Assembly (NCBI GenBank): GCA_937973575.1
Contig: CALJKH010000176.1
Span: forward strand, 1-19,404
Origin: an uncultured Solirubrobacterales bacterium
Lineage (GTDB): Bacteria > Actinomycetota > Thermoleophilia > Solirubrobacterales > Solirubrobacteraceae
DNA length: 19,404 nt
Direction of reading: 5' to 3'
The notes beneath the pieces were generated by a model, which made no database searches, was not told the origin of the DNA, and saw only the letters and a program-made list of their open reading frames with translations. Position 1 is the first letter of the stretch; every line of letters begins with the position of its first letter. This document shows, piece by piece, positions 13,428-19,404 of this stretch. The position numbers and the translations under genes were made by a program.

Positions 13428-15887
13428 TCAGGAGGCTTGCATCAGGCTCAGGAGGAATGATCGTCCCTCCTCCAGCCTTGAGTTAACGCGTCGCCACGAA
13501 ACCGAAGTGTCGAGCTCGCCTCGCACGTCGCCGAGCGTGATCTCGATGCCGTCTTGATTGACCTCAGCGACACCGATCTCACGGAGCACTGCGAGCATCC
13601 ACCCGACGGCGACACTAGAGCGCGGATGCCGGCCTGGGCCTTGGATCGCTGCGAGGCGCTCATCGGCTGTACCAAGCTCCGCCGCAGCACGCAGATCCTT
13701 GAAAAAGGGCCGCAACTGCCGTTCGATGTCAGTGTCGTTCTCATGAACCTTGAGTGCAAAGCGTACCTCTGCACCGCCCCAAGCCCGGTGGAGCCATCCC
13801 TCGCCCGCCGAACGGGCAAGCTCGAGAAGTGAAGGTCGGGCGGGTGGGTCGAGTAAAACCACATCTTCAAACCGCTCTGCCAGCTCGGGGCTCCGCTCAA
13901 AGGTGGACCAATCGCAGAGAGTGAAGCCACCGACAACTCGCTGGAGTCCAGGAAGCCGCCTTGGAACATCGGCCACGATGGCGAGGACTGACTGACCGCC
14001 GGAACAGAGCCGCGTGAGCGTTGAGATACCGGAGCGCATTGTGGCGCTTTCACGGCGATTGCTGCGAATGAGCGCGTGGCTTCCAGTGTCCGGATCTTGG
14101 TTGGTATCTCGGAAAGCCCGTTCAACCCATGCGTCCTCGCCGACAACCAGTTCAATTGGCTTCAGCTCCGAATGGGCGGCGCGGGTTACTCGGAAGCGCG
14201 GCTCCTCACGGCCTTTCCAGCGGTTGACCTCGAGCACGCCCACCACATCGCATGCCTGACCCCACTGAACGCTGATTCGTTCGCGGGCGTTGAAGGCAAC
14301 TCCCTCGGCTGAAGAATCCCCGACAACCACTGAGAAGCGAGCATGCTTCCCGTCGCCCATCCGTGATGGGCGCTCTAGGGTGGCTGACCTCACGCCGAGG
14401 CTGACCTCGGGATTGCCTTCGCCAACCGGTTCGAACATCTCGAGCTCCTCAGCGAGGGAGAGCGTTATCTCCGATGGGCTTGCAACTGCGTCGACGGTTG
14501 CGTGAGGCCGCCGAAGCGCAAGTGGCAGCGTCTCATCAACAACCTTGACGAACTCCTCGCGGAACTGGTCGATTCGATCTGCCCTGATCGTCAACCCAGC
14601 TGCAGCAGCGTGGCCACCATGTCGTTCAAGTAAATGAGAGCAAGCGTCCACGGCAGCAGCAACGTCGTAGCCAGGAACACTTCGAACGGAGCCGGTTGCC
14701 ATCTCGCCGTCAATCGCGATTGCGATGCTCGGCCGGTAACCGCTCCCCGCAAGGGATCCCGCGACGATCCCGACCACACCGGGGTGCCATCGCTCGCCAG
14801 CTACAACCCAAGCCGCTGCCTTGGGTACCTCGACGATCTGCATCTCAGCCGCAATTCGAACCTCCTGCTGGCTCAGACGACGCTCGGCATTGGCCGCCTC
14901 AAGCTCTGAAGCAAGCTGGTCTGCGCGGGCCGCATCCTCAGTTGTGAGAAGTTCGAGAGCTGCTCCAGCGGCACGCACCCGCCCTGCAGCGTTTACCCGT
15001 GGGCCTAGCGACCATCCAAGATCCCTAGCCGACAGAGCTGAACGGTCAACCCCGGCCGAATCAAGAAGGGAACCAAGCCCAAGAACATTTGTCGTGCGCA
15101 TTGCCTCAAGGCCTCGCTTGACGATAGTTCTGTTCGCCCCAGTAAGTGGCATGACGTCCGTCACTGTGGCGAGTGCGGAAAGCTCAGCGAGGCCCGCGTC
15201 TGGATCGTCGACTCCTAGTGAGCTAGCTAGCGCGCGAATGACTTCGGCGGCAACGGCGGTAGCGCACATCGGCAGCGCCGAAGGATCCGTGATCGCAGGA
15301 TGCACAATCGCAGCGTCAGGAAGAACTCCGTCTAGCGGCAGGCGATGGTGGTCGATGACGATCGCTTCCATCCCAAGACTCTTGGCGTGGCGAACCTCGG
15401 CGACAGCAGTAATCCCGCAGTCAACCGAGATCAGAACCTTGGCGCCTGTAGCTGCCAGCTCCTCAACTGCCTGGAGCGACAGACCGTAGCCATCGCTCCG
15501 CTCGGGGACTCGGGGGAAGACTTTAAGTCCTAGAGCGCGAAGCCCCCTAGTCAGCAAAGCGGTTGACGAGATTCCGTCGCAGTCGTAGTCCCCGTGAATT
15601 GCGATCGTCAGGTCGAGCTCGCGAGCTTGGCTGAGAATCGACACGGCCTGGCTTAGGTCGCCTAATTGGCTCTGGTCAACCTCCACCTCGCCATACAGAA
15701 AGTCCGATGCCTCTTGCGGTGTTCGGATCCCGCGTGAGACAAGAACATCGGCAATGATCGGGCTCACTCCGAGAGCCTCGACGAGCTTCTCCGAGACGCG
15801 CTCGTCCACTACTGGGAAGTCGATCACGGGAGTAAGCGCAGTCGGCTTCGACGCATGCTCGCTTCGTTGATCCCTAAGCGCTCCCAC
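13428..15887 (-). CDS. recJ: Single-stranded-DNA exonuclease RecJ, long form
   Basis: RecJ is a 5'-3' single-strand exonuclease in recombination and mismatch repair. The DHH phosphoesterase motifs are visible: AIHGDYDCDGISSTALL near residue 100, LISVDCGI, and AIVIDHHRLPLDG. The DHHA1 region has RHGGHAAAAGLTI, and an OB-like segment (SLGVRSATLERP, DVVGVLEVNRW) follows. At 819 residues it is far longer than the about 577 of E. coli. Roughly 220 extra C-terminal residues (from about 600) resemble the additional RecJ C-terminal region found in Firmicutes-type enzymes, function not established. GTG at 15887 has AGG 8 bases upstream. The gene is flanked by a small membrane protein and rel on the same strand. 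Confidence 0.95.
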   Translation of the reverse strand: MGALRDQRSEHASKPTALTPVIDFPVVDERVSEKLVEALGVSPIIADVLVSRGIRTPQEASDFLYGEVEVDQSQLGDLSQAVSILSQARELDLTIAIHGDYDCDGISSTALLTRGLRALGLKVFPRVPERSDGYGLSLQAVEELAATGAKVLISVDCGITAVAEVRHAKSLGMEAIVIDHHRLPLDGVLPDAAIVHPAITDPSALPMCATAVAAEVIRALASSLGVDDPDAGLAELSALATVTDVMPLTGANRTIVKRGLEAMRTTNVLGLGSLLDSAGVDRSALSARDLGWSLGPRVNAAGRVRAAGAALELLTTEDAARADQLASELEAANAERRLSQQEVRIAAEMQIVEVPKAAAWVVAGERWHPGVVGIVAGSLAGSGYRPSIAIAIDGEMATGSVRSVPGYDVAAAVDACSHLLERHGGHAAAAGLTIRADRIDQFREEFVKVVDETLPLALRRPHATVDAVASPSEITLSLAEELEMFEPVGEGNPEVSLGVRSATLERPSRMGDGKHARFSVVVGDSSAEGVAFNARERISVQWGQACDVVGVLEVNRWKGREEPRFRVTRAAHSELKPIELVVGEDAWVERAFRDTNQDPDTGSHALIRSNRRESATMRSGISTLTRLCSGGQSVLAIVADVPRRLPGLQRVVGGFTLCDWSTFERSPELAERFEDVVLLDPPARPSLLELARSAGEGWLHRAWGGAEVRFALKVHENDTDIERQLRPFFKDLRAAAELGTADERLAAIQGPGRHPRSSVAVGWMLAVLREIGVAEVNQDGIEITLGDVRGELDTSVSWRRVNSRLEEGRSFLLSLMQAS

Positions 15888-15944
15888 AGGACAAACCTAC
15901 GGACGCGACCGGCGTCATCGAGTCTGGCTTGGAGATTGAGAATG

Positions 15945-16208
15945 CTAGGAGTTGCTGCGCGACCGAAGGCCAAGAACGACCATCACACCAATCCCAATCA
16001 GGGCCCCTGGAATTCCCTCCAGCGCAGTGATCAGGTGTGTCTCCGACTGCCCAGGCACGCTGAAGCCGTTCACGATGAATCCGAAGAGAGCGGCCCCGAT
16101 TACAGCGCCGACAAAGGCACCGACGATGCCGCCGAGGGCATGGTCAGGGAGCCAGATTGTGAAGTGCCATACAGCGAGGCCCATCATTACCCAAGCAAGC
16201 ATTCCCAT
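15945..16208 (-). CDS. Small three-helix membrane protein, GlsB/YeaQ/YmgE-like
   Basis: An 87-residue hydrophobic protein with three predicted membrane helices: about residues 2-20, 25-47 (glycine-rich GGIVGAFVGAVIGAALFGFI), and 62-81. The C-terminus is basic (RSRSNS). The PDHALGGIVGAFVGAVIGA pattern resembles the GlsB/YeaQ/YmgE (transglycosylase-associated) family, but the match is by eye and weak. Its ATG (16208) overlaps the secDF stop by one base (TGATG), so it is probably made together with SecDF. No function is assigned. A role close to the membrane translocon is only suggested by position. Confidence 0.7.
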   Translation of the reverse strand: MGMLAWVMMGLAVWHFTIWLPDHALGGIVGAFVGAVIGAALFGFIVNGFSVPGQSETHLITALEGIPGALIGIGVMVVLGLRSRSNS

Positions 16209-19108
16209 CAGCGGGACCTCCCGTGTCCTCGGCCGCGCTTAGTTGGCTTCTTAGGCTTGGCTTCAGCCTCGTCATCCTCTGCGGCATCAGGTGCGTGGCT
16301 AAATTCGGTCGGGGCGTCGGCAGCCTTCTCGGCCTCTGCCTCGGCGAGCTCGCGCTTCACATCGGCCTCCATTGCGGCGAACTCCTCGGCTGAAACAGGA
16401 GCAACTCCAGTAGCGAGGTCCTCTTGAGCCTCGAGCCGGTTCTTAGGCATCTTGGGCTTAGGCTCGCTCGGAGTCTCAATCGGGCCGCCGTAATAGGCGG
16501 GAACCTTGCCATCAGGAGAAGAAGCCTTGATCCGGGCAGTGCGCTTCGAATAGCCGGGCTCGCGTTCCTTCCAGTAGGTGAGCACTGGCGAAGCGATAAA
16601 GATTGAAGAGTAAGCACCGGAGGCAACACCGACAAGCAGAGCGAACGCGAAGTCTTGGAGGGTGGCGCCACCGAACAGCATCAGCGCAAGAATCGGCAGG
16701 AGCGTTGACAGCGATGTGGCAAGTGACCTGGTCAGCACCTCACTCATGGACCGGTTCACGATCTGAGAGAAGGCAGCACGAGGCATCCTTGGCGTGTTTT
16801 CACGCACACGGTCGAAAACAATGATCGTGTCGTAGAGCGAGTAACCCAAGATGGTGAGCAACGCCGCCACGGTCGCGGTAGTCACCTCCCTACCCGTAAG
16901 TGAGTAGACGCCGGCTGTGATCAGAAGATCGTGCATCAGAGCGATCAGAACGGGAACAGCAAACTTCCACTCGAACCGCAGGGCGATGTAGGCGCTGATA
17001 ACAAGCAGCGAGATAATGATCGCCTTAATGGCGGAGTCCGCAACCGTCTGCCCGAAGGTCGGCCCAATCGACTGACTGTTGAAGTTAGAAGTTCCCTGGA
17101 ACTGGCTGTCGAGCTTGGCGTGAACCTTTCCAACCTGAGCTGGGTCAAGCTCTGAAGTACTGATCTGGAACCCGTTCGTTCCGAGATCCTTATTGCTGAC
17201 CTTCTGGATTGACACATTGGTCACGCCGATCGAATCAAGTGAGGCACGCACTTGATCCTCAGTCGCCGTCTGCTTGAGGGCAGTGACAATTCGCGTACCG
17301 GACGTGAAGTCCATGCCGAGATTCAGACCCTTCCCTCCGATTGAGAGGGCTCCAATGAGCAGGATCACGCCGGAAAGGGAGAAGAACCAGCGGCTTGCTC
17401 CCATGAAGTCGAAGTTCCAGCCCCGTTCCTTACCGGATGCGCCAAGAGCTGCAGGGCTTGACATGAACGATGTCCCTGAAAGCGCACCCAAAGCAGCCTG
17501 GGTCGCAGCAACTGCCGTGAGGAGCGACAGGATCGTGCCTAGACCGAGCATGACAGCGAAGCCACGGACGCCCGCTGTGGCGAAGCCGAACAGGATGAAG
17601 GCCGTCAAAAGGGTGACGATGTTGGCGTCGATGATCGCCGAGAGGCCCTTCTTGTAGCCCTGAGCAATGCCGGCTGGAATCGAACGCCCAGCTCGGATCT
17701 CTTCCTTGACGCGTTCGAAGATCACGATGTTCGCATCGGCCGCGACACCAATCGTCAGGATCAGACCGGCGATTCCGGGAAGCGTCAGTGTCACATGGAA
17801 CGCCTTCACGACCGCGAAGAGATAGACCGCGTAGATCAGAAGCGCTACGCAGGCGATGGCACCAAGAACTCGGTAGAAGAGCAGCAGGAAGAGCATCACT
17901 ACGGCGAGGCCGACAAGACCAGCGACGAGTCCCTGATCAAGAGCTTGCTTACCGAGGGTGGCTGAAACCTGCGTCTGCGAAATCGGCTTGAGGTTGATCG
18001 GAAGCGCACCTTGCTGCAGGAGCTTCGCTAGATCTTGGGCACTCCCAATGGTGAAGCCGCCAGTGATGATCGCTCCGTTAAGTCCATCAATGCCGTCAGG
18101 CAGGCTTCCGTAGTCCACGGAAGCAACTGAGATGAGCCGCTGGTCAAGGGCAACAGCGAAGTGCTGAACTGGGCGATTGCCCTGGTAGAAAGCTGCGAGG
18201 CCTTGGCCACGCTGTGAGATAGCGCGCGTCGTGTCGTGGAACGCGTTCTGCCCTCGGTCGGTGAACTTGAATGCCACATCAGGTGTGCCGCCCGTGTTCT
18301 GATCTAGATCCTGCTTGGGATCGCGAATGTCCTTACCAAAGACAGCAACCCGATCACGAAGCACATACCACTTGGCTGCAGCTGGGTTCTGCTGCATCTT
18401 GTCTAGCTCTTTGCCCTTGTAGACAGCCATCAACACGACCGTTCCCTGAGGAACTGTCAGAAGCTGGGAACCAGCAGGTTGCTTGTTGCCAGGCAGTGCC
18501 GAGTTGAGATCCTTCAGTGATGTGTCGGGCCCCGCGAGAAGCTTGGTTCCAGTCTTGTCAAACAGCCAGTACTGCGGGCCAACTCTTGAGATGTCGGCAC
18601 TTGTTCGAACTGGCTGCTTCGAGGCAAGCTGAACTGCCTTAAAGAGGCTTTGGCCGCCCTCGGGTGAACCTGCAAAGCCCATCAGCTTGACCGAGGCCGG
18701 ATCCTTAGTTGCAAGCCCGTCCGCGGCCAGCTTGCCCGCAGGGGTAATGACGTTGTTCTCCCAGTCGTAGAAGACCAACTGAGCCTGGCTACCGACAAGT
18801 TTCTGAGCCTTTTCAGCGTTGCTTACAGCGGGAAGGCTGACGGTGATCTGGTTGTTGCCCGAGGCCTGAATCTCGGGCTCGGAAACGCCAAGGGCATCGA
18901 CCCGGCTGCGCATGATGTCGATGGCACGATTAATCGACTCAGTGTTCACCTTCGATTGAGGCGTTGGCTGAGCCTCGTAGACAAGCTGTACTCCGCCCTT
19001 AAGGTCAAGTCCGAGGTTGGTCGGATTGTCGTAGATCGCCCACCCAGCGGCGATAAGCAGAGCGCCGACAGCGATGAGTAGCCAGAGATTGATCTTCTTA
19101 CGGGTCAT
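16208..19108 (-). CDS. secDF: SecD-SecF fusion protein translocase subunit
   Basis: SecDF uses the proton gradient to pull exported proteins off the Sec channel. This 966-residue protein fuses SecD and SecF. The SecD half has an N-terminal helix (LWLLIAVGALLIAAGWAI), the signature LGLDLKGGVQLVYEA, a large periplasmic P1 domain, then helices with LPGIAGLILTIGVAADANIVIFERVKEE. The SecF half starts near residue 560 with WFFSLSGVILLIGALSI and GLNLGMDFTSGTRIV, and has the matching LTILGYSLYDTIIVFDRVREN block. The last 110 or so residues are a charged, probably disordered cytoplasmic tail ending in KKPTKRGRGHGRSR. ATG at 19108 lies 14 bases after the stop of the upstream frame. Confidence 0.96.
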   Translation of the reverse strand: MTRKKINLWLLIAVGALLIAAGWAIYDNPTNLGLDLKGGVQLVYEAQPTPQSKVNTESINRAIDIMRSRVDALGVSEPEIQASGNNQITVSLPAVSNAEKAQKLVGSQAQLVFYDWENNVITPAGKLAADGLATKDPASVKLMGFAGSPEGGQSLFKAVQLASKQPVRTSADISRVGPQYWLFDKTGTKLLAGPDTSLKDLNSALPGNKQPAGSQLLTVPQGTVVLMAVYKGKELDKMQQNPAAAKWYVLRDRVAVFGKDIRDPKQDLDQNTGGTPDVAFKFTDRGQNAFHDTTRAISQRGQGLAAFYQGNRPVQHFAVALDQRLISVASVDYGSLPDGIDGLNGAIITGGFTIGSAQDLAKLLQQGALPINLKPISQTQVSATLGKQALDQGLVAGLVGLAVVMLFLLLFYRVLGAIACVALLIYAVYLFAVVKAFHVTLTLPGIAGLILTIGVAADANIVIFERVKEEIRAGRSIPAGIAQGYKKGLSAIIDANIVTLLTAFILFGFATAGVRGFAVMLGLGTILSLLTAVAATQAALGALSGTSFMSSPAALGASGKERGWNFDFMGASRWFFSLSGVILLIGALSIGGKGLNLGMDFTSGTRIVTALKQTATEDQVRASLDSIGVTNVSIQKVSNKDLGTNGFQISTSELDPAQVGKVHAKLDSQFQGTSNFNSQSIGPTFGQTVADSAIKAIIISLLVISAYIALRFEWKFAVPVLIALMHDLLITAGVYSLTGREVTTATVAALLTILGYSLYDTIIVFDRVRENTPRMPRAAFSQIVNRSMSEVLTRSLATSLSTLLPILALMLFGGATLQDFAFALLVGVASGAYSSIFIASPVLTYWKEREPGYSKRTARIKASSPDGKVPAYYGGPIETPSEPKPKMPKNRLEAQEDLATGVAPVSAEEFAAMEADVKRELAEAEAEKAADAPTEFSHAPDAAEDDEAEAKPKKPTKRGRGHGRSR

Positions 19109-19122
19109 CTGAACTCGCGAGA

Positions 19123-19404
19123 CTAACCGGTTTGCGGGGTTAGGATCAGTAACAGGCCGCCGTCTTCATCGTAGGCGGGGAAAATGTCGGCCGTCGCGCG
19201 GGCTGGAAGGTCCCCTTCAGCGTTGACGCCAACCGGCTTGTCCAACGCTCGGACGCCCCATTCCAGAACAGTTCCATCACTTTTTAAAGCAATACTATAT
19301 GCACCACCTGTACCTACCTGAATAATATTATCCAAAGTTATTGCAGGATTATTCGAAATTACCTTGACAGGAACACTTTTGTTAGTAATCGTATTATCTC
19401 CTAA
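19123..19404 (-). CDS. Chimeric open frame: RCC1-like fragment joined to the tail of an unidentified gene
   Basis: The frame is open from the right edge to TAG at 19123-19125. Its upstream part (19404 to about 19258) translates to LGDNTITNKSVPVKV... and VGTGGAYSIALKSDGTVLEWG, which is a textbook RCC1 (regulator of chromosome condensation) blade of a low-GC organism. The downstream part (from VRALDKPVGVNAEGDLPARA to ILTPQTG) is GC-rich, matches its neighbours in base use, and is not RCC1-like. By position it could be the C-terminus of yajC, the usual gene before secD, but I do not recognise the sequence. I treat the whole as a probable join of two sources. Confidence 0.5.
   Translation of the reverse strand, partial: LGDNTITNKSVPVKVISNNPAITLDNIIQVGTGGAYSIALKSDGTVLEWGVRALDKPVGVNAEGDLPARATADIFPAYDEDGGLLLILTPQTG
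19258..19404. other. AT-rich terminal segment foreign to the rest of the window
   Basis: By hand count 19261-19404 has about 48 G/C of 144 (33%), whereas 19126-19260 has about 87 of 135 (64%). The switch is abrupt and falls at the end of an SDGTVLEWG RCC1 motif. Codons such as AAT, ATA, TTA and AAA dominate, unlike any gene to the left. This is the profile of a contig-end chimera or a very recent insertion boundary. Confidence 0.75.

Noticed and set aside
13448..14155. 235-codon minus-strand frame within recJ in another frame
   Set aside because: It overlaps the RecJ C-terminal region on the same strand. The RecJ frame continues unbroken, and the alternative has no family resemblance.
14821..15489. 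222-codon plus-strand frame opposite recJ
   Set aside because: Its Ser/Arg/Ala-rich composition is typical of the complement of a conserved gene, and it covers the RecJ DHH motifs.

Overview
This window reads as chromosomal sequence from a moderately GC-rich actinobacterium. A Thermoleophilia/Solirubrobacterales-like lineage is my guess and is not proven. The clues are a CysO-type sulfur carrier ending in AVAGG, GTG starts, a PyrR-led pyrimidine operon, a bifunctional Rel with an RFKD motif, and tightly packed genes with 1-4 bp overlaps. The exception is the last ~145 bases, which are strikingly AT-rich (about 33% GC by hand count, against about 64% for the preceding 135 bases) and encode part of an RCC1-type repeat. 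I read this as a foreign or chimeric end.

Layout: 1-5507 (minus strand) is a pyrimidine operon, pyrR-pyrB-pyrC-(isochorismatase-family hydrolase)-carA-carB, with every junction overlapping and carB running off the left edge. A PyrR RNA-binding loop lies just upstream of the pyrR ribosome binding site. Upstream of that on the same strand is rnz (RNase Z). It is divergent from a tRNA-Arg(CCG) gene, which is followed after 9 bases by a MenH-like alpha/beta hydrolase.

7422-9105 (minus) is the most interesting part: promoter, then a well-formed SAM-I riboswitch, then a threonine-synthase-like PLP enzyme, then a CysO/MoaD-like sulfur carrier translationally coupled by an ATGA overlap. SAM control makes little sense for threonine supply. 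It makes good sense if the pair makes homocysteine from O-phosphohomoserine and a protein thiocarboxylate.

9189-11213 (plus) holds corA (Mg2+/Co2+ channel) and a diacylglycerol-kinase-family lipid kinase. 11221-19108 (minus) holds secDF (fused), a small three-helix membrane protein, recJ (long form) and rel ((p)ppGpp synthetase/hydrolase), transcribed in that order. Upstream of secDF an open frame joins a high-GC tail of an unidentified gene to the low-GC RCC1-like fragment.

Two genes (corA and rel) have a start region where the best-looking initiation signal is out of frame with the conserved protein. Each suggests either a single-base sequencing or assembly error or an unusual start.
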